A stretch of 64,000 nucleotides of DNA from Dendrolimus kikuchii (GCA_019925095.2 CM034401.1:18322338-18386337), one strand, 5' to 3'; numbered from the stretch's first letter, positions 30,815 to 40,916 are shown. The notes: generated by a model from the sequence alone, not told the origin. Numbers and translations: made by a program.

Positions 30815-31796
30815 CATTTTTTGTGGGCCGGTGTTACATCAATGAATGCTTTAGCTTTATTCCCAACTAGCATATGCTAGCAAAACTTTATTCGCGTTGC
30901 CAAGAAGGTGAATTATTACCGAATTATTATAAATACCGTATGCCAACGGCGACATGCACTATCCCATGAAGAATTCCATTGAGAGTTATATATTTGCACC
31001 GGTTCAGTGATAGTTGTTTCCGCCGAAATATAATAATTATCTTAATCACAATAATGTGAAAATTCTAAAATTCCGTATTTTCATGTAATTCAAAGATGTT
31101 CAGTTTGTTTGAATAATGTTGATATTCATGCTGTATATGGATTTAGTATCTTTGCCTAACGAGTAGCAAAGTAAAGTAAAAACTTTGTCTCTTAATATTA
31201 TTAATTTGAGGTTTCACCTACAAATTACAAAATATGGTGGTTTTTTAGCAATGCCGTAATAGTTGATTTTATAATGATTAATTATTTTGGTCATGTCATA
31301 TATGTTACATTTGCAGACTAATCCCGAAATTAAATAAGTGATTGTGTTTTTATCACAACAAGGTGAGTCGTGGCGCTAAAATTGAACATTATTTTTATTG
31401 ATATGACGCAGGTTTTTAAGGTAATTAATTGTATTGTGTAGTAATTTTTTACCTAAATGACGGGTTTCCGATAATTTTAGTGTCCTTATTATACCATAGC
31501 AAACCATATTTACAGTCTTTAAATACAAAAAATGCATTATATTCAGGTTCCGCGTTTCTTCACATTTACCCAATGAAATATAGCATTTTGAATTTCTACA
31601 GAACGAGCGAATACACACGAACTTCACTCGGGATCAGCTCGAGTAACCGAACGCAGATCAGCCCGCGACTACCGACCGTACTATACGTGCCCTACATTAT
31701 TTGTTTCTCTCTAATCACTCAACGGCTAACTTTCAAACCCTAAGAAACCTTGTTTTTATTCTCCTTTGCACGATTGAACGTTGTATCCGTTACAGT
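30815..31796. other. AT-rich DNA, no gene recognised
   Basis: ORFs at 31376-31627 (minus) and 31429-31743 (plus) overlap on opposite strands and lack known motifs. Confidence 0.45.
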
Positions 31797-31841
31797 AAGG
31801 TTGTAGGCTTCTTTAGGAACCTTAAAGAAGCCTACAAACTT
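31797..31841. repeat. Foldback hairpin, GTAGGCTTCTTTA family
   Basis: Arms 31797-31815 and 31823-31841 match at 18 of 19 positions with a 7-base spacer. The same core occurs at 34.35, 37.93 and 49.65 kb. The right flank TTACTCAATACGAATAAGAC corresponds to the outer arm of the 49.65-kb copy, so this copy has lost its outer left arm. Confidence 0.75.
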
Positions 31842-32069
31842 ATTCTTACTCAATACGAATAAGACCGTAAGGCTGCATGAACAGGTTTTGGCTTTTAGCG
31901 AAATGCCAGTATGTATATGTAGTCGGTATAAAGAGGGGGGCAGCAATCATCACAATGAATGGGGAGCGTGGAGAGACGTGGAAAGCATTGCTTTGAATGC
32001 AGCGTCTCCACCTGTGTCGTTGTGTCCACGGCTTGAGCGGTATTTGAGATAATGTCAATTTATTTAAGA

Positions 32070-32232
32070 CTAGCGGTCCCGGCAGACGTTGTCCTGCCCT
32101 GAAAAAATAAAAATTCTAGAATCCGCTTCCAGCGTCACCTGCCGGGTCTAATTGCGAATCTAAACCATCCCGGGACCCACCCAAACACACATAAAATGTC
32201 ATCAAAATCCTAGAACCCGACTCCAGCGCCCA
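32070..32232 (-). mobile_element. Short Helitron-like element, family 1
   Basis: Minus-strand copy beginning CTAGCGGTCCCGGCAGACG (CTAG at 32070-32073), with GTCACCTGCCGGGTCTAATT and CATCCCGGGACCCACCC. The left end of the element sense is truncated. Confidence 0.6.
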
Positions 32233-32885
32233 AGTATTTTGTTTAGATAGACATTTATAAATTAGTAATGTCTTTTGAATGGAATGTCCAATTTAAGTAA
32301 TCTACAGCCATTGAAACAGCTTGAATACGAAATGATTGATTTGGATAAGGATTAATACAATATCAATAAGCCGAATATTTCGGCTTGACCAATATAATCG
32401 TCGTGCAATGTAATTCAAGGTGTACTGCCCGCTTAAATTAAGCGTATCTGTATCTCCCTTTGCTTTTATTTGTTATAATACATTCTGTCGTCATAGCAAC
32501 TAACCCAACTTAATATTCATTACATGAAATCAGACTAATAAATATTTAAACTAAATTCCACATTTCACAATTAAGCTTAAAAGTCGTTTATAAACTAATT
32601 AAACTGAAGTCTTGATTGCTTATCATTACCACGTAAACGCCTTATGAAGCGGGTTAAAGTACGATTATTGTGAAATACGTGTCGTGTGTGTGCTTTTTTA
32701 AGTAATGCTTGGTAAGGTTGCGTGATACTTGCGCCTTGAATATTCCAGAAAAGTAATATCTAAAAGTCAATTAAGAAATAAAATAACACCGAGTTTCTAT
32801 TCGTAAGTAAGTATCGGTAATAATTACGTTAATGGATCTTACGGCTTCTTTTTATATGTGCAAACTGTAATAAAAAACACTATAT
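32233..32885. other. AT-rich spacer, nothing recognised
   Basis: No shared repeat or coding signature. Confidence 0.45.
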
Positions 32886-32894
32886 TCACTACAA

Positions 32895-33223
32895 TTTTTA
32901 TTTTATTTTTCATTGCAGGAGTTCAGCAGACAGGCAGACGGCCCACTTGATGGAAAGCGGTTACCATCGCCTATGGACATTTGCAACACCAAAAGTGCTA
33001 CAAATGCTCTGATGCTCTCTTAAGGGAGACTGGAACCTGGTCACTAATGCCGGAGCACAACTCAAGGTTGTTATGGCGGCATACTCTAGACCAGGGGTGG
33101 TAGCCATCCAGTCAGGCAAATACGCTACCACCTGGCTGTGAGTTGTTAAGTCGCTTCTTACGACAGGCCGCTCGCCGCAGGAAACTGTATTCTTTCTCCG
33201 TTCCTGCACGGATAAAACAACTG
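32895..33223 (-). repeat. 305-bp repeat, full-length copy with candidate target duplication
   Basis: Full R305 on the minus strand. TCACTACAA occurs at 32886-32894, next to the T-rich tail, and at 33224-33232, a few bases beyond the head. That would be a 9-bp target duplication supporting retroposition with the A-rich tail as the 3' end. Confidence 0.85.
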
Positions 33224-33279
33224 TCACTACAAACACTTTTTATTAGTGAATGAACTAATACTAAAGAGCTTTAAGCTCA

Positions 33280-34021
33280 TTAAAGCTACCCGACACCGAA
33301 ACAGCACCGAATCACCTCGTTCGTAAGCTGAACGGCTGACGGCGAGTAAATCATTCGGTGACACCTCGCTTCTCGAAGTGATTCACGTATAAACTTCGTA
33401 TCGATGATCCCTTTTTTTTTTTGAGGCAGGGGAAATACATTTCGTACACTACCGGGTCCTTTACTGGGATTAGACCAAAGCAATGAGAGTTATCCACTGA
33501 AGATAGCGCAGATAACAGAGACAAATGCCGGCTTGTGTGGAGACTCAGCTAGGTAGCTCTATTAAAGAGGTAACCCATGGGCTAATACTCCACTAAAACG
33601 CCCTACCTGCCATGGGCCCCGCGCTCATGGTAAGTAAAGCGTGAGACTTAGAACGTAGTTACGCCCACGCCCAATCTTGCGCATCAGTGCTTGAGAATGC
33701 CCTTGGGGAGGCAAACTCATTTCATCAACAGAGGTTTGATCCTCCGTTCCCCAGATGCTGGAGGGCATCGATGATCCCTGTCACACTACTCGGCAATTCG
33801 AGGATCAATCGACGTTCACTTGTTGTCACGTACAGGAGGTCACACACTGGTTGACAACTCGTCGATCCGTAGAAGGCGGTTCCCTTTCGAATTCCGGGTG
33901 GCTTTAATAAGTTGTGTTCCTTAACCAGCATCCCGAAATGCTCTTGCTTGGTCTCTGGTTGAAGGGACAGAGACAGAAGTCAGCTTTTCTGATCACAGCC
34001 CACACTGTCGGGAAGTTTCTG
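33280..34021 (-). pseudogene. Unidentified reading frame split by a retroposed insertion
   Basis: Two minus-strand frames, ending at 33286 and starting upstream of 33931, become one continuous frame if the insert and one copy of the target duplication at 33400-33411/33767-33778 are ignored; both read GIID at the junction. The joined frame is just over 100 codons from an in-frame stop near 33990 to a stop at 33286. Its codon use and GC content are unlike the AT-rich surroundings. I do not recognise the protein. It may be an exon (an AG precedes the open part) or a decayed element ORF. Confidence 0.45.
33412..33766 (-). mobile_element. Retroposed poly(A) fragment with 12-bp target duplication
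   Basis: Starts with T10 (a poly(A) tail on the minus strand) and is flanked by ATCGATGATCCC at 33400-33411 and 33767-33778. The 355-bp body is GC-rich, including CATGGGCCCCGCGC and an ACCCATGGGC segment. No coding frame is recognised, so it is probably the 3' untranslated end of a non-LTR element or a SINE. Confidence 0.8.
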
Positions 34022-34328
34022 TCTCTGGCGCTTTTAGCACCAGTAGCTTGAACTTTAAGCCCAACCGCCAACGGATAACAGTTTTTGAAAATATTTCTGT
34101 ATTGTTTTATAAAATAAGTATTTGTGTAGGTAGTAGATAGTTTTTTATATAAACCAATGTATTTTGTACTTATCGTTATAAATAAAACGCATGTTCGGTT
34201 GTAAGCTATAAAACGAGCATTACGCAATTTATTCACAAAGATGGACGCCGGAACATTATCATAGATAAACCTTATATTTGAACAATATTTAAGAAACAAG
34301 GAAAAGATTTGATACCAAGGCCCTTAGC
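34022..34328. other. Spacer, nothing recognised
   Basis: AT-rich. The minus-strand ORF at 33904-34299 reads through this and the preceding frame in another register and is not credible. Confidence 0.4.
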
Positions 34329-34405
34329 CATAGAGAGTTAGAATAAGCTCGAACGGTTCTTTATGGTTCTTAAAGAAGCGTTAAAAGTTACTGTAACTCT
34401 CTATG
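34329..34405. repeat. Foldback hairpin, GTAGGCTTCTTTA family relative
   Basis: Arms 34329-34363 and 34371-34405 match at about 28 of 35 positions with a 7-base spacer; outer arm CATAGAGAGTTA, inner TTCTTTA/TAAAGAAG. Confidence 0.7.
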
Positions 34406-34617
34406 AATAAGTAAAAAAATATAATGTTAATACTGTCCTGAAATATTCTCTTAACGTGGTCAGTTGAGCGAAGGATTCCTTTTTAATTTGTCCCGCAGTC
34501 GGCAGTCTGCTAAAAAGATGCGACCCGAAGAATCTACGTCCTCTGTTTACATTTGCACACTATAATGAAAACATTATTTTTACTATGAATACTTTTTATT
34601 TAGGTCCTGTGACTATT

Positions 34618-34915
34618 ATGCGTGCAGGAACGGAGCAAGACTACAATTTGCTGAGGCCGGGCCGCCTATCGTAAGAGGTGACAAAACAACCCACAGCCAG
34701 GTGGTAGGGCATTTGCCCGACTGGATGGCTACCACCCCTGGTCTAGAGTATGCGCCATAACAACCTTAAGTTATGTTCCGGCATTAGTGAAAAGGTTCCA
34801 GTCTCCCTTCAGAGAGTAGCAGTGCATTTGTAGCAGATTTGGTGTTGCAAATATCCATAGGCGATGGTAACCGCTTTCTATCAAGTGGGCCGTCTGCCTG
34901 TCTGCTGAACTCATG

Positions 34916-34917
<2 letters not shown>
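34618..34917 (+). repeat. 305-bp repeat copy abutting AT microsatellite
   Basis: Near full-length R305 ending CTGCTGAACTCATGCAAA; the usual A-rich tail is replaced by (AT)n from 34918. Confidence 0.85.

Positions 34918-34981
<64 letters not shown>
34918..34981. repeat. (AT)n microsatellite
   Basis: About 32 uninterrupted AT units between the tail of R305 and the (ATAC)n tail of a LINE 3' end. The YIYIYI-type ORFs across it are artefacts. Confidence 0.98.
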
Positions 34982-34987
<6 letters not shown>

Positions 34988-35056
34988 CATACATACATAA
35001 CTTCACGCCAGTTCCCTTGCGGGGTAGGCACGAACAACAGAGTGCCATTTAGGCTT

Positions 35057-35061
<5 letters not shown>
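34982..35061 (-). mobile_element. LINE 3' end fragment (L-RWFGH family)
   Basis: (ATAC)n tail followed by the complement of the last 60 bp of the family (ACTTCACGCCAGTTCCCTTG through TAGGCTTATTC). It stops at the next AT tract. Confidence 0.85.

Positions 35062-35094
<33 letters not shown>
35062..35094. repeat. (AT)n microsatellite
   Basis: About 16 AT units separating two L-RWFGH fragments of opposite orientation. Confidence 0.95.
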
Positions 35095-35103
<9 letters not shown>

Positions 35104-35105
35104 AC

Positions 35106-35260
35106 TCTGAAAGAGAGTGTCGGGGTGAAGGTAAGGAAAGGAATGCTCCGGTGGTTCGGGCATGTGGAAAGAATGCATGATGAAAGAATGACTAAACAGA
35201 TATACAATGCAAAAGTGGATGGATGTAGAAGTCGTGGAAGGCCACGACTCACCTTCCATA
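35106..35260 (+). mobile_element. LINE ORF2 C-terminal fragment (L-RWFGH family)
   Basis: Encodes MLRWFGHVERMHDERMTKQI, KVDGCRSRGRPR and LTFH, then is cut by the LTR of the next element. Upstream ESVGVKVRKG matches the longer copy at 57.9 kb. Confidence 0.85.
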
Positions 35261-35262
35261 TA

Positions 35263-35443
35263 TGTGGGTTTTGTTTGAAGAAAAGCAAAACAAACTTCCT
35301 TAGAACAGTCTTACATCGTTTATTCATGGACTACCTCTTCTCACTATCTTTTGACACTGACAGTTACAATATCAGGTTTATAAATTTAAAAAACATAATG
35401 TGTGGCCTGGCTACCGAGTCGGAATGCGTCTTCGAATCCCACA
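35263..35443 (-). repeat. 3' LTR of the deleted Ty3/Gypsy element
   Basis: 181 bp, shorter than the 225-bp 5' LTR through deletions around 35348-35356, 35390 and 35419. On the element strand it runs TGTGGGATTCGAAGACGC to AAAACCCACA. Confidence 0.85.
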
Positions 35444-35456
35444 CGGCTATCCTGCA

Positions 35457-37402
35457 TTATTCATCTGACCCAGATGAATGTGATACTTCATCTTCATCGC
35501 CATTCGACCAGGGTTTCATCAAATCTGCTGAACTGGTGGTATTCATAGGTCCTTCACCATTGCCAATTTTCCTTACAACGTATCTGTCATTTTTCTTCTT
35601 CTCTATAATTTTATATGCTCCTAAATATTTCGGGTTTAACTTATATCCTTGTACAAATTGTGTTCTCTTAATCGCAACTAAATCTCCAATTTCGTACTGT
35701 ATAGCTTGTGTTCTCTTTTTATTATAAACTTTCCTATTTTCTTCCTGAATTTTCTGAATATTTTGCCTCGCCTTTCTATAAGTTCTAATCGTTGAATTTC
35801 AAATTTTTCTTTACAATCATCTATGTAGTAATCTCTATTAATTAATTCCTCAGTTTTCAAAATTACAAAATGACCCTTTTCATGACATTTTCTTATTATT
35901 TCATTCTGCATCTTTTTAGGTACAACAATCAGTTTAGTTCCGTCTTTAGCTTTACATAAAACTCCATTTTTCTTTTTCGCTAACACGATAGGGCTTGCAT
36001 ATTCCGATTTACTAGGTTTAATTACTTCTTGATCTAACCATTTTTGTATCTGTTTATTAACTATGTCCTTTTCTAGAGGTGACAGCCTTCGTGGAGTCTG
36101 GTATATAGGATCTTCATCAGTAAGTATGATTTTCAATTTAACATTTGATTCCTTCTTTCTAGTCTTCAAGTTATCGTAATTATCCAATAAATGTTTAATC
36201 TTGTCTTTATATTTCAGCTTCTTGATATCATATTTCTCATCAAATTCTTCTTCGTAGTCATTAATTTGTGTAAGGTGTAATATTCTTTTTACAGAGATCC
36301 CGTCGGCAGAGAAAATAATTTCAACGTCTTTTAATATCGGGTTTCCAAGTATGACATTAACAGGTATTACATCATCGTCGATAACATGCATCAAGGTTTC
36401 AAAATTAACGTTGTCGATTTCAACTTTTGCCATAAAAGATCCCTTCGTGCAAACTTCGTACTCGGCTATTCCTGATAATTTGAGGGTATCTTTAATATTA
36501 TAATCATTATTCTCGAGAAAATTTTGTTTGTAATAACTCTCACAAATCAAATTCGCATCGCTTCCAGTATCAATAAAGGTTTTAACTGTAACTCCGTTAA
36601 TTTTCGCTTCTTTATATGGCTTAACAACATCTGTACTAACTTTCTCATCTTGAATTTTCAGTGTCTTATTTGTAGAACTTTGGCATTCTTTTGACTTATG
36701 TCCATATCCATTACATTTGAAGCATTTTATACCTTTAGTACAAGCTGGTGATTGGTGATCAGTTTCACCACAATTGTAGCATCTTTTGATGGTATGATTT
36801 TTACGTCCGTTTGTCATCTGAATAGGTCTTTGTTGCATCTTGTGTTCTTTAATCTGTGCATATACTTCAAGTTTCTTTCTAAATTGTTTGATATCAGTGG
36901 CGCCGTAAAGAATGGTCTTATTTATTTCGGAATCACGAATCCCATCAATAACATATTCAATAAGTGCCTCATCCTCTAAATTTCCATGCAACGCCAGTTC
37001 TTTCATATGTAAAAAATACTGTTGATATGTCTCATCCGGTTTCATTTTGCGTGATGCTAATTTCTTGTGAATGCTAGCACTATTTAATTTCGAACCAAAT
37101 TCTTCTAATAAAGATTCTTTTAATGTATCCCATGACGTAATAGAGCCTAGCGATCGTAAAAATAATTTAGCTGTACCTGAAAGCAGTCTCTTCGCGTAAA
37201 TAAGTTTTTCAAGATTATTCCATTCCATTAAATTTGCAGTGTCATTAAAATCGGTCAGCCAATTCGTAATAGGGTAGGTATCATCGCCTGTGAACGGTGT
37301 CATTGATTTTTCCAAGTCGCTAAATGAAATTCGTACTCTGTAACCAGCTTCTGAACAATTACTATCTGAGTCTTCGATATCTTTATTTTTCTTCGGTGGC
37401 AT
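35457..37402 (-). pseudogene. Gag-pol of deleted Ty3/Gypsy element
   Basis: The frame from 37402 gives 574 residues: Gag (about 30-190), two CCHC knuckles (208-221, CYNCGETDHQSPAC; 227-240, CFKCNGYGHKSKEC), a protease with DTG at 278-280, and the beginning of RT (about 420-480, ending SPIVLAKKKNG). It then jumps directly to an integrase N-terminal finger (CHEKGHF, 506-512). Most of RT, all of RNase H and the integrase core are missing. After residue 545 a one-base frameshift near 35780 occurs; in the next frame the integrase C-terminus continues (YEIGDLVAIKRTQF, LNPKYLGAYKI) to a stop at 35457, 14 bp before the LTR. The element cannot move on its own; its Gag could still be made. Confidence 0.9.
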
Positions 37403-37657
37403 CTTGTATGATTGGTTGTAAGTCTTTCAGTCGTAAAAAATAACCAATTCATGAAACGTCTTCATAAAAGAAAAATAATAGTCTTTATTCCAAATTCTGG
37501 GAAATTTTATGCGCTGTTATCATTATGCAAATTAGTGTCGGTAAAACAGCACACAATGACTCGTCTTCAATTTTAATTTCGAGGTTGTTTCGTAATCATC
37601 AGATCAAAACTCACGTTAAAACAATGCTTTGCAGGATTCTTGCATGATCCTGGCACG

Positions 37658-37675
37658 ATCCCGGACGAGCCCCCA
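37658..37675 (-). other. Primer-binding site complementary to tRNA-Pro
   Basis: On the element strand it reads TGGGGGCTCGTCCGGGAT, beginning six bases after the 5' LTR. This is the same 18-nt sequence that mammalian gammaretroviruses such as MLV use to bind tRNA-Pro. tRNA-Pro acceptor ends are strongly conserved, so the match indicates the primer rather than descent. Confidence 0.9.
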
Positions 37676-37681
37676 TAGAGT

Positions 37682-37906
37682 TGTGGGTTTTGTTTGAAGA
37701 AAAGCAAAACAAACTTCCTTAGAACAGTCTTACATCGTTTATTCATGGACTACCTCTTCTACAATACTATAAAAAAACATAATGTTTTGACACTGACAGT
37801 TCCCTTTACAATATCAGGTTTATAAATTTATAAAAAACCCCTATAATGTGTGGCCTGGCTACCGAGTCTTTTGAAAGAAAAGGGGAATGCGTCTTCGAAT
37901 CCCACG
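37682..37906 (-). repeat. 5' LTR of the deleted Ty3/Gypsy element
   Basis: 225 bp, TGTGGGTTTTG...GAATCCCACG on the plus strand; the terminal base is G instead of the A of the other LTR. It carries indel differences from the 3' LTR, for example TCTTTTGAAAGAAAAGGG near 37867. Confidence 0.85.
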
Positions 37907-37912
37907 GAGTTG

Positions 37913-37965
37913 GAGTAAGTTTCTAGACTTCTTTAAGAACCTTAAAGGAGCCTTCAAACTTACTC
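37913..37965. repeat. Foldback hairpin, GTAGGCTTCTTTA family
   Basis: Arms 37913-37937 and 37941-37965 match at 21 of 25 positions with a three-base loop. The right flank AACATAATATGAATAAGAC resembles the outer arm of the 49.65-kb copy. It lies immediately beyond the LTR element. Confidence 0.75.
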
Positions 37966-38029
37966 AAACATAATATGAATAAGACAGTAAGTATTTAACG
38001 TATGATTTTATGGTTAACTGTGTAATAAT

Positions 38030-38327
38030 GCTTCGGTGGTTCGGGCATGTGGAAAGAATGCATGATGAAAGAATGACTAAACAGATATACAATGCAAAAG
38101 TGGATGGATTCAGAAGTCGTGGAAGGCCACGACACACCTTCCATGATCAAATTGATCGTGTACTAGCAGAAGGCGATGTCAGGAGCCTTAAGAACAGACG
38201 AGCGTGCATAACAAGAGTTATGAATGTCAGAGAAGCAAGTGAGGTGTGTAAGAATAAGCCTGAATGGCGCTCTGTTGTTCGTGCCTACCCCGCAAGGGAA
38301 CTGGCGTGAAGTTATGTATGTATGTAT
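38030..38327 (+). mobile_element. 5'-truncated LINE 3' end with 10-bp target duplication
   Basis: L-RWFGH family copy, open for 99 codons from MLRWFGHVERM to ARELA, then a (TATG)n tail. The target duplication GTGTAATAAT is at 38020-38029 and 38328-38337. It is among the better-preserved copies. Confidence 0.9.
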
Positions 38328-38337
38328 GTGTAATAAT

Positions 38338-38857
38338 TCTAAATTATGAATTGACGCCTCCAGGGAAAAAGACAAACTAGTCACTTTTTTTTCGAAAGTA
38401 ATCTATGAATGCGATTATGTAGGGAATTTCCGGTACTATACGATAAGAAACCGAACAGGGTAAAACTCGAATTAATTTCAGAGTTCTTGATGTTTAAAAA
38501 ATCGCATTCAGGGAAAAAGTATAACAGCACACCTAAAAAGTCCAGGGAAAAAACAGGTCATCTTTCCCTGTTATACCTGACTTAAGATAGTTTTTAATAT
38601 TTTTATGCTTGAAACATTTTTCATTTTTAAGAGATACTACTTATATTTTTGTTTTATTGTGAAACTTATGGGTTTCCGAAACACAAGGCTCCAAGCTTAA
38701 ATATTCGATATCTCAAGATCAATTTTGCTTGACAAGTTCCTCTTTTTCCCTGGGCTCTTCAATTTTGAATACTATAAAATAATACAATGAATAAAATAAC
38801 CTCAATTAAAGCTAATAGATTAATATTAGTTATACTGTGTTTTATCTTTTCTTATAA
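38338..38857. other. AT-rich spacer, nothing recognised
   Basis: No shared repeat recognised and no coding signature. The string CAGGGAAAAA recurs three times (about 38361, 38509 and 38543). Confidence 0.4.
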
Positions 38858-38945
38858 CTCGAGTACAGCAGACAGGCTGACGATCTACCTGATGGTAAGC
38901 GGTTACTGTCGCTTATGCACGTCTGCGACACCAGAGATGTAGATA
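38858..38945 (-). repeat. Diverged relative of the 305-bp repeat
   Basis: Matches the tail of R305 (CAGCAGACAGGCTGACGATC, GGTTACTGTCGCTTATGCAC) but continues into unrelated sequence, so it may be a different family with a common tail. Confidence 0.55.
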
Positions 38946-39062
38946 TACCAACAATACCTTAGGCTTATCAGTAGAATACTGAGCCTGAGTCACCTCTCTG
39001 GATTACCAAACTGATTCATTGTCCGGGGCGTCATCAGCCATCTGATCGCCTGAAGAGTCGAT

Positions 39063-39655
39063 TTTTTATTACATGAGTTCAGCAGACAATCAGACGGCCT
39101 GCCTGATGGGAAGCGGTAACCATAGCTTACGGACATTTGTAACACCAAAGCTGATTACCAATGTGTTGCTACTCTCTAAAGAAAGACTGAAACCTGACCA
39201 CTAATGCTGGAATCCTCAAGGTTGTTATTGCGGCATACTCTGGACCAGTATATAAAGATAAAGTCGTGGTAGCGTAATGGCTAGCGCACGCGTCCCAGAC
39301 CCAAAAGGCGCGGGTTTGATTCTGGCTAGAACGCATGCACCACTTAGGCAGTTTTCTGACCTAATGTGCATATTGTTACAATTACCACGTGCTAATAACG
39401 GTGAAGGAAAACATCGTGATGCAACCTGCACATCGAGATAACCGATGTGTCAAACTTGCCAAGCCGCCTTTGACAAGCGTGGCGGGTATACTGTTCGTTC
39501 CCCTATAGTGGGAAGCCCGAGCCCAACAGTGGGACATTTATGGGCTGCTATTATACTCTGGACCAAGGGTGGTAGCCATTCAGACGTGCAAACACCCTAC
39601 CACCTGGTTATGGATTGTTTTGTCGCCTCTCAGGACAGGCTGCCCAGCCGCAGAT
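39063..39655 (-). repeat. 305-bp repeat interrupted by a SINE
   Basis: R305 halves at 39063-39247 and 39553-39655 are separated by a SINE. After removal of the SINE and one copy of the 13-bp duplication, the halves join at the expected point (CGGCATACTCTGGACCA followed by AGGGTGGTAGCC). Confidence 0.9.
39248..39552 (+). mobile_element. tRNA-headed SINE with 13-bp target duplication
   Basis: The 305-bp insert is flanked by ATACTCTGGACCA at 39235-39247 and 39553-39565. Its head has a tRNA-like promoter: box A TAGCGTAATGG (39270-39280) matches TRGYNNARNNG, and box B GGTTTGATTC (39313-39322) is one or two bases from GGTTCGANTC. The body contains CACGTGCTAATAACGGTGAA, and it ends CCCAACAGTGGGACATTTAT and GGGCTGCT, an ending common in lepidopteran SINEs. 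Transcription would be by RNA polymerase III. It is not a functional tRNA gene. Confidence 0.9.
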
Positions 39656-40072
39656 AAAAATTTAGATTAGAAGTTTTCAGAGCTTTATGGAGATTCTTGG
39701 CTCATACAATTATTGTGAATACATTTCAAATCTAAAACGGAATTGGCTCAATACAATTTAAAAATAAAATAACAAATTCCACTTTTATTTCATGCGATGC
39801 GGTACTTCCTGGAAAAATGCATGTTGGAAAATATAACTCGAATAACTTCGGAGCGTGAAACTTTTTAGCTTATTGCAAAAAGTTTTTGTTTTAAAAATGT
39901 ATAAAAATCTTGCCTGACCCGGTTGGACATATTAAACATGAAATATAAGTCAGTATATAAGTTTGATAATGTTTTAATAGATAAATGTAGTTTATTTTAT
40001 AAAAACGCTTCTTTTAAATATTTGGATATTATTAAGATAGCAAACCAGTTCTGATGTTAATCTATAATATAT
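39656..40072. other. AT-rich spacer, nothing recognised
   Basis: No shared repeat or coding signature seen. Confidence 0.4.
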
Positions 40073-40275
40073 TAGCGGGTCGGCGCGGTTTCACCCGCGC
40101 TCTGTCCCGCTCCCGCGGTATATAGCGTCATGTTATATAGCCTATGACACTCCCTGTTAACGTAGCTTTCCAACAGTAAAAGAATTTTTAAAATCGGTTT
40201 AGTAGATCCAGAGATTACCCCCCTACAACGTCACAAACTCACAAACTTTACCTCTTTATAATATTAGTATAGATT
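40073..40275 (-). mobile_element. Short Helitron-like element, family 2
   Basis: Minus-strand family 2 copy. The right end ATAATATTAGTATAGATT corresponds to a TCTATACTAATATTAT start on the element strand. The left end (GCGGGTCGGCGCGGTTTC) is diverged and lacks CTAG. Confidence 0.5.
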
Positions 40276-40825
40276 ATAAAATTCTAAACATGTCGTGTCT
40301 GTACATTGAAGCTATTTAAAAAGGAACAACTGGAATACACTATATAAACGATGGCGAACATGGTGCAATTTTTTTTTGGTTTGTTGTCTGTTTGTTCGGG
40401 ATTCACGTAAAAACTTCTGGGCCGATTTTGATGCGATTTTCGCTGATCATCACCTAATTCCTAGACTTAATAAAACTCTGCGCTACTTTTTATCATGAGA
40501 ATCCCGCAGGATTTTTTCTGGGAATGATTTAAAACGACCAGATTAAAAAAAAATCAGATTCCAATGTGATATTTTTACTGATCGATAGCAAATTTAATGT
40601 AATAAAATGTGTAATTTTTTTATACCGGGGATCTCGCGGGAATTTTCCCGAGAGCAGTTTGATGTTGTTCTTATGTATAAAAATTAGCTAATTCCAACAC
40701 AGTTTCTACTAAAATGATAGCTTATACATTCATTTTTTAAATGCTGCGGTCGTTCGTGTCCCGGGTATCCCGCGGGAATTTGATTTCAATCGTGGACAAC
40801 GTCGCATACAACGGGCTTATCCTAG
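40276..40825 (+). mobile_element. Helitron-like element, family 3
   Basis: The longest family 3 copy, about 550 bp, ending GGGCTTATCCTAG (CTAG at 40822-40825) followed by T. It contains TGGGCCGATTTTGATGCGAT and two blocks around ATCCCGCAGG and ATCTCGCGGG. Confidence 0.55.
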
Positions 40826-40862
40826 TAAATAATAATATAATAAATTATTTTTTTAAATGGGT

Positions 40863-40916
40863 GATGTCTTTTATATGTGGTATCTTCTTTGCAAACTCCC
40901 ACATATAATAGACATC
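40863..40916. repeat. Short inverted repeat
   Basis: GATGTCTTTTATATGTGG (40863-40880) faces its near-perfect complement at 40899-40916 (17 of 18) with an 18-base loop. Confidence 0.8.

Larger units (their letters stand above)
35263..37906 (-). mobile_element. Internally deleted Ty3/Gypsy LTR retrotransposon
   Basis: Bounded by related LTRs (35263-35443 and 37682-37906) with TGTGGG/CCCACA ends. It carries gag, protease, a truncated RT and remnants of integrase on the minus strand, plus a tRNA-Pro-type primer-binding site. The LTRs differ by several indels, so the copy is old. No matching target duplication is seen; the left flank is an L-RWFGH fragment that does not resume on the right, suggesting a rearrangement or unequal recombination. 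Confidence 0.9.

Noticed and set aside
34771..35259. 162-codon ORF containing long Tyr-Ile repeats
   Set aside because: It is translation of the (AT)n tract plus LINE and R305 sequence on the wrong strand.
39248..39330. Functional tRNA gene
   Set aside because: Box A and box B are present, but the acceptor and anticodon stems do not fold properly and the unit is the head of a SINE with target duplications.
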